NCBI GenBank assembly: GCA_013306675.1
Contig: JABLUY010000130.1
Location: 40,574-104,573, forward strand
Length of the DNA: 64,000 bases
Source: Thraustochytrium sp. TN22
Lineage: Eukaryota > Sar > Bigyra > Thraustochytrida > Thraustochytriidae
Direction: 5' to 3'
The notes beneath the pieces are model-generated. The model saw only the letters and a program-made list of their open reading frames with translations, made no database searches and was not told where the DNA came from. This document shows, piece after piece, positions 1 to 9,827 of this stretch; the stretch's first letter is position 1, and the number at the start of each line of letters is the position of its first letter. Both the position numbers and the translations under genes were made by a program.

Positions 1-983
1 CGCGGCGTAGTACGAGTTCCACTCCACGCGGCCGGCCGGCCGGCCGGCGGCGGTTGGCTCCTCGACCTCTCTGTGAGTCTCTGTGGTCGAGGCGAGTCTG
101 AGCCGCGCCGAGTCGACCTCGAGGCGAGCTGAGCTGCCTTCAACGCGCGAGTCGCCCGGTGGTCAGCACAACTTGGGCTCCGACGCGTCGGATGGCGTGG
201 AATCAGCCTAGCTAGCTAGCTCTAGCGAGCTAGCGAGGATGATCGACTGTCACTCCCCTCCTTTTTCCTTCCTCGTGCGCTGCGATGCGCTGCGGTGCGA
301 AGCGCTGCGAAGCGTGGGCGGTGCGGAGAGATGCGAACATCGGACAAGGACGCACTTGCTGCGGCCTCAGTGCGGCCTCGCTCGCTGTCAGGTGAGCCAG
401 CTTGTTGCAGCTTGCGACCATGGTTGCGACTGGTGGGACTCATGACATCTCTGACGCGTAAAGTCAAGCAAGCGAGCGAGCAAGCAGGCAAGCAAGCAAG
501 CAAGCAAGTAAGCCAGCAAGCACACATGGTTGGCGGAGTGGCAACCTCAGCCCGCGCCGACTCGGAGAGGGCTAGAAGACTGAGCGGGCCGCCACCGGCA
601 AGGCCCAGCTCCGCCCTGGCAGGCAGGCTCTTGTCCCGGACGAGGCTAAAGAGCCACTGAATTCTCTAGCTGGTTGGCTAGTAGCGCTACCTCACTGTTA
701 GGCCTCGAAAGGTCAGCCAGCGCAGGCAGGAGCGAGCTAACTTCAAGTTGTGCTTGCCGCTCCTGGCTTGTTCAACCTCGCAACAAAGCCAGAAAGAGAA
801 ACTGTGATGCAACGCATGAGCGAAGCAATCTGCTTGCCCTCTTGCAGACAGCCAGTGCTTGGCCTAGGCACGCTTGAAAAGATGGCGCCGGATTCAAGTT
901 CGAAGCCACTGCAGGGGCCGGCCACCGCAGTCTTTACACCAGTACAAGTGACGTACAAGTTGACTCGGACAGCAAATCGCTGC
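1..983. other. Intergenic, no gene recognised
   Basis: I see no convincing gene here. Short ORFs occur on both strands but have low-complexity composition and no recognisable motif. A (GCAA)n-like simple repeat lies at about 472-522. The stretch runs into the 150-bp tandem repeats that start near 984. It could hold the upstream region or the 3' end of a gene lying to the left of the window. Confidence 0.5.
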
Positions 984-1412
984 GCACGGCGCCGCGGCAA
1001 CCGCGTGGTGGCGGAAGCCAACCTGCTGCGGCTTTTGCAGCTGTCCTCGGAGCTCGTTCACCTGAACGAGAAGGGACCTGATCGAGCGCGAAGAAACAGA
1101 ACAAGGTCTCGGTGTCTCCTTGCCAAGCTTTCCGCACGGCGCCGCGGCAACCGCGAGGTGGCGGAAGCCAACCTGCTGCGGCTCTTGCAGCTGTCCTCGG
1201 AGCTCGTTCACCTGACCGAGAAGGGTCCTGATCGAGCGCGAAGACACAGAACAAGGTCTCGGTGTCTCCTTGCCAGGCTTTGCGCACGGCGCCGCGGCAA
1301 CCGCGAGGTGGCGGAAGCCAACCTGCTGCGGCTCTTGCAGCTGTCCTAGGAGCTCGACCTGATCGAGCGCGAAGAGACAGAACAAGGTCTCGGTGTCTCC
1401 TTGCCAGGCTTT
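984..1412 (+). repeat. 150-bp tandem repeat, three copies, partly derived from RPAP1
   Basis: Three head-to-tail copies start at 984, 1134 and 1284. The first two are full length (150 bp) and the third is shortened by an internal deletion of about 20 bp. About 75 bp of each unit (for example 1157-1230) closely matches positions 5117-5190 inside the RPAP1 coding region downstream, in the same orientation. Because 150 is a multiple of three, the array stays open in the frame that encodes the RPAP1-like peptide (EVAEANLLRLLQ against EVADANLLRLLQ) until a TAG in copy three. The rest of the unit has no source that I can see in this window. Confidence 0.85.
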
Positions 1413-1628
1413 CGAGCTGTGTGCTGTGCAGTCATCGGCACCAAGAGAGCGTCGTCACATTGGCGCCAATGATCATGAGCCAAGCAACTCGGCCTCAGCT
1501 GTCCGTGCACCCGCGATCTTGTAGCGATGGGTCTTGGTCATGTCATCGTCACGGTCACTCTCCATGGCAATGCTTGAGAGGCTGATGGAGCTCCAGAACC
1601 CGATTCTTGGCTGTCGCCAGCGACGAAG

Positions 1629-4600
1629 ATGCTGCATCCGCGCGCGCGCAGCCTGGAGGAGGACCTGGAGCTGGCGGCGGCGGGCCGGCTGGAGCCGTCC
1701 GCCGCGCGCGTGAGCAGCGGCGGCGACGCAGGGTCGGCGACATCGGCGCGGGATGCCGAGCGCCAGCCATCCGACACGACGGCCGATGGCCGCCGCCGCG
1801 TGAGGTTCGAGCTGCCGGAGGACCACAGCGAGGCGCGCGAGGCGCGAGCGAGCCGCCACCCCGCCGGCCTAGCCGGCGCGAGCGAGCAGGAGGATGAGGA
1901 GGACCCCTTCGAGCGGCTGGCGGACCACGACCGCCGCTCCAGCGTGCCGGGGCTGCTCTCCGGCATCCGCGAGCGCGAGCAGGGCGCAGACACCAAGGCC
2001 ATGTTTCTGCCCGAGCGCGCCAAGGCCACGCCCAAGGGCTTTCCGCAGCCCTTTCGCACGCAAGGCGCGGCGCCGGAGCCGACGGGGCGCAAGCGCGTCT
2101 CGCTCTTCAAGCAGCGCATGCTCGAGAAGCGCGGCGAGGCCGTGCCGGATGGCGAGGGCGCTGGCGAGCAGCGCGCAGCAGGGGCCGCCAGCCTGCGAAT
2201 GCCGCGCGCGCCCTCGGGCGACGCGGCGCTAGACGCCAATTCCGCGCAGGTCGACAGCATGACGCCCGAGCAGATCGCGCGCGCCCAGGAGGAGATCCGC
2301 ATGCAGTTCGACCCGGAGATCCTGAGCAAGTTCATGGCAAAGATGGGCAGCCGCGGCGGCGGTGGCGGCGATGCGAGCAAGGCGAGCCCCGCGGAAGGGC
2401 CCAAGGACGACGCGCGCGCGGAGCGCGAGGCCAAGCTCAAGGACCTCTCGTGGATCAGGTCCGAGGAGCAGCTGGACGAGGCCATCAACATGCTCCCGAC
2501 GCGCGAAAAGGACAAGCTGCGGTGGACCGGCCGCATTCACGACCCTCCGACGGCGCCCGACCCGGAGGAGGCGCTGGAGGCCGCCGCGCAGCAGGCCGCG
2601 GCCGCCGCCGGCGGCGCCGGCGCGGACCTGGTGCCGGCCAACTTTCGCACCTCCGTGGAGACCGCGCGCTTCGACCTCGAGGGCAACTTTGTGATGCCGG
2701 ACGCGGACGCGCCGCCGCGGTCGGCGCTCTATCACCACGGCGACGAGCCGGACCGCGCGGGTTACACAATCCTGGAGCTCACGCAGCTCGCGCGGAGCAC
2801 GGCCGCGGCGCAAAAGTCGCTGGCGCTCGGCTGCCTGGCGAAGATCCTGCGCAAGCGCCACGTGGCGCTCTACGGCGAGGGCACGCCGGCGGCCGAGGAG
2901 CGCGCCGCGCTCCTGGTGAACGGCAGGCATCCGCTGTTCAGCCTGCCGGCGCAGCTGGGCGTGATTGTTCGCATGGGGCTCGACAACGGCAACGTCAGCG
3001 TTGTGACCAGTGCCGTGGACGCGCTCGAGGCCTTCTTCGTGCCGAGGCTGCACCTGGATGCGGTCTTTGCGTCGGCCGGCTTCGCCCTTGGTCGCGTCCT
3101 GCCGGGCGACCTGCCGCGCGCGCAGGGCGCGCAGGACGTCTTCGCGCGAGCCTTCGACGAGGAGGCCCTCGACGTGGGCGCTGGCGAGACTACCGAGGCT
3201 GAGAAAGAGGACGACGAGGACGCCGTGGAGGACGCGGAGGCGGTGGCGAATTCGCCCGTGGGCGGCCTCGTGCGCATCGGGCTCATCGAGCGCATCCGCT
3301 TTTTGTTGCGCATCGACCGCGCGCTGGCGACCGGCGTGGAGCTGGACGACGAGCGCGTCGGCCGCTGTCTGGATATGCTCACGACCATCGCGCTGCACTC
3401 GCCGGCTGGCGCGGGGCTCGTGGCGCGGGCGTCGGGGCTCATGCCCTGGCTCGCTGACCATCTCGCGCGCGCGCTCGGCGGCGACAGCCCGGCCGCCGCT
3501 GCCGAGCCCTGGCTGCGCCTCGCGTACGTGCTGTCGGCCTCACAGCGGGAATTCGCGAGCGCGCTGGCGCAGCCGGCCACGTGCGCGGCGCTCCGAGAGG
3601 GGATTCTCACCGGGTCTGCACCACTCGCGCGTGTTCTTCTGCGCGTGTGGCGCAGCATGGGGCTCGCCGCGCGCGTCGAGCAGGACGGCCCGTATCGCGT
3701 GAGCGGGCCGACCCACGCGACCCCGGAGGAGGCCTTCGAGGCGGTTGCGGAGATCTGGGCCGGCCGCGCCTGTAGCGAGGCCTTCATGTGCGCGCACGCT
3801 TACCTGCGCAGCGGGTCGCAGGATGAGACTGTGGTGGAGGACCTGACGTACATTCACATCGTACACGCCGAAGAGGTTGTCCCGCTCGAGATTCGTGACA
3901 ACCTCGTTCAGGAGATGGCTCGCGCCGTGCAGGCACGCCTGGAGACCGTGTTGCCGACCCTGCTGGACTCGCCTGGGATGCCCATCGCCGACGAAGTGCT
4001 GCTTCTCGTGGACCTGCTGCTTGCCCTCGTGCGGCGCGAGGACGTGCGGTCGACATGGGCCGAGGTGCTGGCTCCGGAGGGTACGCTGCGGGAGCTCGTC
4101 GACGGTCTGCTCGCCATGGGCCTGCCAGAAGAGCTGGCCAAGGCGCGCAGCGCGAGCACGGTGGCACCCGGCGAAATCTGCCTGCAGCGCACCTTCTCCA
4201 TGATTTGGATTCGCACGGCGCAGGTGCTCGCCCGCGTTTGCGGCGTGGTGAGCCCGGACGAGGAAGAGGCGGCTGCGGCTGCGGCTGCGGAAGAAGGGGA
4301 GGAGGACGAGGAGGAGGAGGACGAGGAGGTTGACGCGGCGGAGGCCAGCTCCGTGGAGCAGGCGCGGCGGCGCTTCATCACAGACTGCATGCCGGCCGTG
4401 GACGCGCGCGTGTCGGGCGAAGAGTATGTGGTGGCGGCGCTGCTGGATGCTGTGTTGTCGCCGCGCCTGCACGTGGCCGGGCACGAGGGTGCGCTGGTGC
4501 TCAGGTCGGCCATTGTAGCTTGCCTCGGCGGAGAGCGCGCCGTGGACGCAAGCAGAGCGCTGCTGGCGTCGGGGCTCGGCACCACTGTCGTGGGCGACTC

Positions 4601-5624
4601 GCTCCAGTCGCTGCGTATCGGGCATTACCGGGAGAGTCTGAGCACGCAAGGCCGCCGTGCGGACACTGTCCTGGGCCGTCGCTGGCACGAGGCGCGGTCC
4701 GCGTGGTCGCTGCTGCCGCTCTTTGTGGCGTTTCGGCCAGAGGGCCCGGCGATGGTCACGGCCGCGCTCACGACGACGCAGCAGCTGCTAGTGGACGACG
4801 CAGTGTGCCCGGAGGACGTCCTCCTCGTGCTGGCGCGCGTGCTAGCCATGGTGGAGGCGCCGGCGCTGACGGACCCAGCAAACGCGAGTGCCATGACGGC
4901 GCTCGTGGACGGCGCACTGGCGGCCGTGTCACCGGGCGAAGAGATCTCGCTCCTGCTCCAGGAGGCGGCCTCGGGCAAGGGCGCGCTTCTCAAGTTGTGG
5001 GAGTCGCTGATTGCTGCGTACAATGAGCGTCTGAACGGGCACCCTGCCGCGACGGCGCTGCTGCTTCTCATGCTGCGCACGGCGGGCGACCGCGAGCTGC
5101 GGCTCATTGTGTGGAGCGAGGTGGCGGACGCCAACCTGCTGCGGCTCCTGCAGCCGTCGCCGGAGCTCGTTCACCTGACCGAGAAGGACCTGACCGAGCC
5201 GGAGGAGACCTGGGACGAGATCATCCAGTATGTCTCGCAGTCGCTGTGCACGCGCGCCCTGACACGCGGCGGGAATCCGTTCTTGTACGGCGTCGCGATC
5301 CGCCTGCTGGCGCAGTTCTTTTGGCGCCATAAGAGCTCGTGGAACCGGCGCCGGCTGCTCAAGTCGCTCGTGGCTGGCGGGCCGTTCGAGGAGATCGCCA
5401 CGCTGCCGCTCGAAGAGGACCAGGACGGGCTGCACCCGAATGCCTTTGCGGCGCTCCGGGCGGTGGCCCGCGAGGACGAAGCCGTCCGCGCGCGCATTGC
5501 CGTGGCCTTTCCCAAGGTGTTGGAGCGCGACGCGCATGAGCAGGCGCAGGTCTCGGAGATGCTCGTCGAGGCGCACATCAAGGCGCAGGAGGCGGGCGCG
5601 GATGCGGAAGACGGTGATCAGTAG
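1629..5624 (+). CDS. RPAP1: RNA polymerase II-associated protein 1 (RPAP1)
   Basis: Single-exon, 1331-aa protein, close to the size of animal RPAP1. RPAP1 acts with RPAP2/GPN-type factors in the assembly and nuclear import of RNA polymerase II. Residues about 210-240 match the RPAP1 N-terminal motif (MTPEQIARAQEEIRMQFDPE). Residues about 340-355 carry the RPAP1 C-terminal signature, in which an ARFDLEGNF core replaces the usual LRFDFEGNLL. The remainder is a long helical, HEAT-like region. An acidic low-complexity tract lies at about 878-905. Residues about 1163-1190 are encoded by the segment that also appears in the upstream 150-bp repeats. The start is the first ATG of the open frame after the repeat region. 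The protein N-terminus is charged and disordered. Confidence 0.88.
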   Translation: MLHPRARSLEEDLELAAAGRLEPSAARVSSGGDAGSATSARDAERQPSDTTADGRRRVRFELPEDHSEAREARASRHPAGLAGASEQEDEEDPFERLADHDRRSSVPGLLSGIREREQGADTKAMFLPERAKATPKGFPQPFRTQGAAPEPTGRKRVSLFKQRMLEKRGEAVPDGEGAGEQRAAGAASLRMPRAPSGDAALDANSAQVDSMTPEQIARAQEEIRMQFDPEILSKFMAKMGSRGGGGGDASKASPAEGPKDDARAEREAKLKDLSWIRSEEQLDEAINMLPTREKDKLRWTGRIHDPPTAPDPEEALEAAAQQAAAAAGGAGADLVPANFRTSVETARFDLEGNFVMPDADAPPRSALYHHGDEPDRAGYTILELTQLARSTAAAQKSLALGCLAKILRKRHVALYGEGTPAAEERAALLVNGRHPLFSLPAQLGVIVRMGLDNGNVSVVTSAVDALEAFFVPRLHLDAVFASAGFALGRVLPGDLPRAQGAQDVFARAFDEEALDVGAGETTEAEKEDDEDAVEDAEAVANSPVGGLVRIGLIERIRFLLRIDRALATGVELDDERVGRCLDMLTTIALHSPAGAGLVARASGLMPWLADHLARALGGDSPAAAAEPWLRLAYVLSASQREFASALAQPATCAALREGILTGSAPLARVLLRVWRSMGLAARVEQDGPYRVSGPTHATPEEAFEAVAEIWAGRACSEAFMCAHAYLRSGSQDETVVEDLTYIHIVHAEEVVPLEIRDNLVQEMARAVQARLETVLPTLLDSPGMPIADEVLLLVDLLLALVRREDVRSTWAEVLAPEGTLRELVDGLLAMGLPEELAKARSASTVAPGEICLQRTFSMIWIRTAQVLARVCGVVSPDEEEAAAAAAAEEGEEDEEEEDEEVDAAEASSVEQARRRFITDCMPAVDARVSGEEYVVAALLDAVLSPRLHVAGHEGALVLRSAIVACLGGERAVDASRALLASGLGTTVVGDSLQSLRIGHYRESLSTQGRRADTVLGRRWHEARSAWSLLPLFVAFRPEGPAMVTAALTTTQQLLVDDAVCPEDVLLVLARVLAMVEAPALTDPANASAMTALVDGALAAVSPGEEISLLLQEAASGKGALLKLWESLIAAYNERLNGHPAATALLLLMLRTAGDRELRLIVWSEVADANLLRLLQPSPELVHLTEKDLTEPEETWDEIIQYVSQSLCTRALTRGGNPFLYGVAIRLLAQFFWRHKSSWNRRRLLKSLVAGGPFEEIATLPLEEDQDGLHPNAFAALRAVAREDEAVRARIAVAFPKVLERDAHEQAQVSEMLVEAHIKAQEAGADAEDGDQ

Positions 5625-5732
5625 AAATGTCAAGAGAGGTTGAAGCCAAAAAATGAAAGTTTCGAAGAGTGGTGAAATAGAATGATCAGAAAGAGCTCGT
5701 GTGCGTGGGTGTGTGGGTGTGTGGGTGTGTGT

Positions 5733-7478
5733 CTACATGGTGAGCATCTCGTAATTGTCGAGAACGCCAATGCGCGCGGGCGCGTCGGGACTGTCGCCCG
5801 GGTACTGGACGCATAGAAGCGCTGGGACGGTGCTTGCCTTGTCCTTGGCGATGGCCGAAGCGTGGACGTTGTCGTCCTCGTCGTCTTCGTCTTCGACAGC
5901 ATCGTTGAAGACTGGAAATACGGCCGTGGCCGAGACCGTGACCTCGGACATTGCGCTGGAGGAGCTGGAGGAGGCGGAGCGCGGGCGCGGCGGAAGGACC
6001 TGAGATGGATCAAGGTATGCCGCAAAAGACGTGAAGCGGTAGAGCACGGCAAGACGCACGACAAAGAAGACGTCGGAGAGCTCGGAGAGCATGCCGAGAG
6101 CAAAGTCCGCGGTGGGCAGCTGTAGCATGCTGATCTGAACCATGAGCAAAAGGAAGGGTACGAAGCAGAAGAAGACGATCATCGCGATGCGCAGGCGGCG
6201 AAAGTTGGCGGCAACGTCCCTGAGGAAGGCACGGCGGCGCTCCAGCAGCCGCACGACGGCGGGGGGCGCATCCTGGCTGCGTCGTGCTGCCTCGAGCTGG
6301 TCCGTGATGCGGTCCGCCTGGTGGAGGAGCGAGCGCACCGTGTTGGCGGTTAGGAAGTGCGCGCTGGAGGTGATCACGACGTAAGCGAAGCAGAGGAAGA
6401 TCCAGAGCAGCAGGTAGCGCGCCCAGAGGAGGTAGAGCACGAGTGAGATGCCAAAGGTGAACACCATGCGGCGCACTTTGGCGACGTCAAGCGGCGAGAG
6501 GCGCTGGCGGATGATGGACTTGCCAAGCGAGAGCTCCAGCACGAGCTTGAGCAGGCGCGTGCAAAACGCGATGAGTAAGATGATGTGGAAGTAGCGGGCG
6601 CACTTGGCTGCGAAAGAGTACTGGCCGCGCGTGCCCTCCACCACGAGAAGCAGCACGCGCGCGCCGATGGCGGCCGCCTTTAGCGCGCCGACGGTGGCGA
6701 TGCGGCGCTGCAGCTGGGTGTCGCGGCACGGCGCCCAGGCCTTGATGTAGCGGTGGTAGGCCAAGAGTGCGAGGCACACGACGGCAAAGAGGCCAAGCAG
6801 GCCGCGTAGCAGCAGAGAGTCCGACAGGAGCAGGGCCGTGCTGGTGGCACTCTCGATGGTGAAGTCGGCCGACACGTGGAGCTGCACAAGGGACGGGATT
6901 TGGAAGGCGTCCACGAAGTCGCAGGCCGAGATCAGAAAGTAGCTGGTGCTGGCCTCCTCGCTGGCGATCTCATCCCGATCCAGGGCGTACTGGGCGATGA
7001 GGTCCCCGGCCTGCGCGTGCGCCGTTCTGCTGAGGTCGGCCTGCTGGACAAGGTTCAGGCGAAGGCGCTGGCAGAAGCCCGGCCTGTTGAGGGCGGAGGT
7101 GCAAAATGGCTCGCTAAAGCCGGCCTCTTGCAAGAAGATGTCCGAGTACTCGTCTGCGTTGCATATAAGAAGCTCTGGGCCGACGTCCGCCAGGCGCAGG
7201 CCCGAGGTGTCGAGGGCCCAGGGCTGCGCGGCCGTGCGCCATGTGAAGGCTGCCGAGGCGTTGACGCCGAAGGAGCTCTCGCTGTAGAGGTTGAACTTGA
7301 CCAGACCGACGAGCGCGCGCGTGTCGCCCAGGGTGATGCCGGCGTCCGCGTGGTGCTGCACCTCTTGCTCGGCCTCGTAATTTGTGAGTGTCCACAAGAA
7401 GGCGTCGCACGGTCGCACCTGGCCGCCTGCCAGGACGCTGAGCGCGACGAGCAGCTGCGCCGCGAACGTGGCGCGCAT
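5733..7478 (-). CDS. Seven-helix-like membrane protein with signal peptide and ectodomain
   Basis: The 581-aa protein starts at 7478, because MRATFAAQLLVALSVLAGG is a good signal peptide. The open frame extends 33 codons further upstream without membrane-protein character. After the signal come about 220 residues of a Cys-containing extracellular or lumenal region. Then follow several hydrophobic segments (about seven), with a charged loop containing RRAFLRDVAANFRRLRI between the last ones, and a Ser- and acid-rich cytoplasmic tail. The layout (signal, ectodomain, helical bundle, tail) resembles GPR180/TMEM145-like or lung 7TM receptors, but I do not recognise a family signature. It converges on RPAP1 with only about 108 bp between the stop codons. 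Confidence 0.75.
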   Translation of the reverse strand: MRATFAAQLLVALSVLAGGQVRPCDAFLWTLTNYEAEQEVQHHADAGITLGDTRALVGLVKFNLYSESSFGVNASAAFTWRTAAQPWALDTSGLRLADVGPELLICNADEYSDIFLQEAGFSEPFCTSALNRPGFCQRLRLNLVQQADLSRTAHAQAGDLIAQYALDRDEIASEEASTSYFLISACDFVDAFQIPSLVQLHVSADFTIESATSTALLLSDSLLLRGLLGLFAVVCLALLAYHRYIKAWAPCRDTQLQRRIATVGALKAAAIGARVLLLVVEGTRGQYSFAAKCARYFHIILLIAFCTRLLKLVLELSLGKSIIRQRLSPLDVAKVRRMVFTFGISLVLYLLWARYLLLWIFLCFAYVVITSSAHFLTANTVRSLLHQADRITDQLEAARRSQDAPPAVVRLLERRRAFLRDVAANFRRLRIAMIVFFCFVPFLLLMVQISMLQLPTADFALGMLSELSDVFFVVRLAVLYRFTSFAAYLDPSQVLPPRPRSASSSSSSAMSEVTVSATAVFPVFNDAVEDEDDEDDNVHASAIAKDKASTVPALLCVQYPGDSPDAPARIGVLDNYEMLTM

Positions 7479-7918
7479 CGTGCCCTCTTTTAAAATCTGC
7501 CGGTGCACGCCCCTGGTGCACCAATGCGAGTGCTGCGTATCGTGTGCCCTTGCGCGTGTCAAGCAAGACTCGGCCAAACGGCACGTGCCGGATCTCCGCT
7601 AGCTCGCTCCAGCGGGGAGGCTTTTACGTTGCCGCAGGCCTTATGAAAGCTGAAAGCTAGCTTGAAAGCACGCGGTCCCCGAGGACGGACCGCCCAAGGC
7701 GCAAACGCTGGTCACTGGCGGTCGCCGAGAGCGCCAAAGGCCGGGAGCAAGGGCCGGGAAGACAGATGCGAACGGGTATAGCGCGCACCTGCGCGCGAGC
7801 GAGCCATAAGTCGTGGCTGCAAAGCTGATCAGAGCAGCAGACACGAGAAGAAGAAGGAGACGAAGAAGAAGAAGAAGAGGGAGCTGCGCGGCGGCGGCGG
7901 CGGCGCGCGGAGGAGAGC

Positions 7919-8433
7919 ATGTCGGTGCCCGCCGTGCTGGAGGAGCTGCCGTGCGGACGCAACGCGTACGCCGGCACGCTCATTGGCGCGACGTGCGGCT
8001 TCCTCTTTGGCACGAGTAGGTTTAGTCGTGGCCAACAAATGGGGGGCTCTCTCTCGCTGGGGCGCCCCCCGAGGGGCTCGCTCGCTGACGGAAAGGACGA
8101 CGCGCGTGCGCACGAGCAGCGGAGGCCGGCAAGAACGCCGGGCTGACCATGGATATGAGCAAGACCATGACGAAGCTGCGCGACCCGGTGGTGATGCGGT
8201 TCTTCTTCAGGCAGCAGCTCGGCACGACGGCGATGTTTGCAGGCATGTTCGCGACGTACCAGACGGTGCAGTGCATGCTGAGCGAGCAGGGTATGGAGCG
8301 GCCTGTGGCCGTGGCGGGCGGCGCGGCGGCCGGCATGGCGCCGTTTTTGCCGAACCGCCTCTTTCGGCGCAGCCTGCCGTGGGCGCTCGTGCTGGTGGGC
8401 ATGGACGTGTACAGCGGCGGCATCAAGAGCTGA
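7919..8433 (+). CDS. Small Tim17/Tim22/Tim23-like four-helix protein, two exons
   Basis: Exon 1 is 7919-8015 and exon 2 is 8120-8433. The intron (8016-8119) begins GTAGGT and ends GAGCAG and joins the frames in phase 1. The spliced product is about 136 aa. The first exon encodes a Gly-rich helix (AYAGTLIGATCGFLFGT) after a short N-terminus. Exon 2 encodes further Gly/Ala-spaced helices (GTTAMFAGMFATYQ, AVAGGAAAGMAPF) and ends at DVYSGGIKS. Small size, Gly-rich helices and a basic loop between helices fit the Tim17/22/23/PMP24 family of mitochondrial or peroxisomal inner-membrane proteins. I cannot assign a specific member. It could also be an unrelated organelle membrane protein. Confidence 0.6.
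8016..8119 (+). other. Inferred spliceosomal intron (104 nt)
   Basis: The boundaries are GT at 8016 and AG at 8118-8119. Removal restores one continuous frame across two helix-encoding exons. Without removal, the upstream frame runs into unrelated Ser/Arg-rich sequence and the downstream frame has only an internal ATG. Confidence 0.65.
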
Positions 8434-8464
8434 CGAGGACGAAGGAAGAGGAGGACGAGAACGA

Positions 8465-8575
8465 GGAATGGGGAAAGTGGAAAATAACATTGGTAAGACC
8501 GTGACGCTCACTTGAGAACGTGGAATGGGGAAAGGAAAGTGGAAAATAACTTTGGTAAGACGCTCACTTGAATCC
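8465..8575. repeat. 57-bp imperfect tandem duplication in convergent 3' region
   Basis: Two copies start at 8465 and 8522. They share GGAATGGGGAAAG, AGTGGAAAATAAC and TTGGTAAGAC blocks and differ by small indels. The pair sits between the stop codons of the Tim17-like gene (+) and the racemase gene (-), so it probably lies in overlapping 3' UTRs. Confidence 0.75.
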
Positions 8576-8645
8576 TGTGTAAAAGAAAGAAGCTTCTTCG
8601 GAATGGGTCTGTCTGTGGGGGGGAGAGGAGACAGGGAAATGCGCA

Positions 8646-9827
8646 TCAGAGCTTGGCGATGGCCTTGGCCTCGAGGAGCTGCGCGATGCGCTTGGCGTCG
8701 ATGCCGTATTCGCGGAGCACCTCCTCGGTGTGCGCGCCCGGGGTAGGGCTCTTGAGCGAGTTAAGTCCCGGGGTGCGCTCAAGGAAGGGCGCCGGGCGCG
8801 GCTCATAGGTGCCGTCGCCGTCACCGTTGGGGACAAAGGTGCCGCGCTGCTTGTTGTGCGCGTACTGGCGAGCCTCGTCGATGTCGAGGATGGGAAAGGC
8901 GCAGGCGTCCGTGCCGTCGAAGATGGCGGCCCACTCGTCGCGCGTCTTGGTCTTGAAGATGGCGGCGAAGCGCTCCTTCATGGCGGGCCACTGCGAGGTG
9001 TCCATCTGGCGCGGAAGGTTGTCGCGCTTGGGGTCAAGGTTCATGCCGGCGAGGAGCTCCTTGTAGAACTGCGGCTCGATGGCGCCGACGCTAAAGTGCT
9101 TGCCGTCCTTGCAGGTGTAGGCGCCGTAGAAATGCGCGCCGCCATCGAGCAGGTTCGTGCCGACGCGGTCGAGCGCGTTGCTGATGCCGCCGGCAGCGAC
9201 GCCGCGGAAGATAAAGTTGCTCACGTAGGAGGCGCCGTCGACCATGGCGGCGTCAATGACCTGGCCCTTGCCGGAGCGCGAGCGCTCGATGAGCGCGAGC
9301 AGGATGCCGAGCGCGCACATGAGGCCGCCGCCGGCAAAGTCGCCGAGCAGGTTGATGGGCGGCTGCGGCGCCTCGCCCTGCTTGCGCAGCTGCGAGAGGA
9401 TGCCGGTGACGGCGATGTAGTTGATGTCATGGCCGGCGGCCTTCTCGACCTTGCCGTCGCCGCCCTGGCCGAAGCCCGTCATGCGCGCGTAGATGAGCCG
9501 CGGGTTGGCCTTGCAGAGCACGTCGGGGCCGAAGCCGAGGCGCTCCATCACACCGGGGCGGAACGGCTCGATGAGCACGTCGGCCTTGGCCACGAGCTCC
9601 CTGAAGACGGCCTTGCCCTCCTCGGACTTGAGGTCCACGGCCACGGACCGCTTGCCGCGCGCCAGGTTGTCCAAGTTGGGCGCGATGGACCCATCGGCGC
9701 CGCTCCTGTCCACGCGCACCACGTCGGCGCCAAAGTCCGCCATCACCATGCCTGCGAAGGGCGCCGGCGCGAGCCCTGCGATCTCCACCACCTTGACGCC
9801 GGCCAGCGGCGCCGCATCCGCGCCCAT
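8646..9827 (-). CDS. AMACR: Alpha-methylacyl-CoA racemase, peroxisomal (CoA-transferase family III)
   Basis: The 393-aa protein has the family III CoA-transferase fold signature from its first residues (LAGVKVVEIAGLAPAPFAGM, then ADFGADVVRVDR). It also has the conserved GDFAGGGLMCALGILLAL and QVIDAAMVDGASY blocks typical of AMACR. This enzyme interconverts R and S 2-methylacyl-CoA esters so that branched-chain acids can enter beta-oxidation. The C-terminus is AKL, a canonical type 1 peroxisomal targeting signal, so peroxisomal location is likely. Length matches the family (about 380 aa). The gene is head-to-head with the MYST acetyltransferase across about 600 bp of extremely GC-rich DNA. Confidence 0.92.
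   Translation of the reverse strand: MGADAAPLAGVKVVEIAGLAPAPFAGMVMADFGADVVRVDRSGADGSIAPNLDNLARGKRSVAVDLKSEEGKAVFRELVAKADVLIEPFRPGVMERLGFGPDVLCKANPRLIYARMTGFGQGGDGKVEKAAGHDINYIAVTGILSQLRKQGEAPQPPINLLGDFAGGGLMCALGILLALIERSRSGKGQVIDAAMVDGASYVSNFIFRGVAAGGISNALDRVGTNLLDGGAHFYGAYTCKDGKHFSVGAIEPQFYKELLAGMNLDPKRDNLPRQMDTSQWPAMKERFAAIFKTKTRDEWAAIFDGTDACAFPILDIDEARQYAHNKQRGTFVPNGDGDGTYEPRPAPFLERTPGLNSLKSPTPGAHTEEVLREYGIDAKRIAQLLEAKAIAKL

Noticed and set aside
2229-3461. Long minus-strand ORF (410 codons) and many similar antisense ORFs inside RPAP1
   Set aside because: High GC leaves stop codons rare on all frames. The product is Arg/His/Ala-rich with no domain, and the sense frame matches RPAP1.
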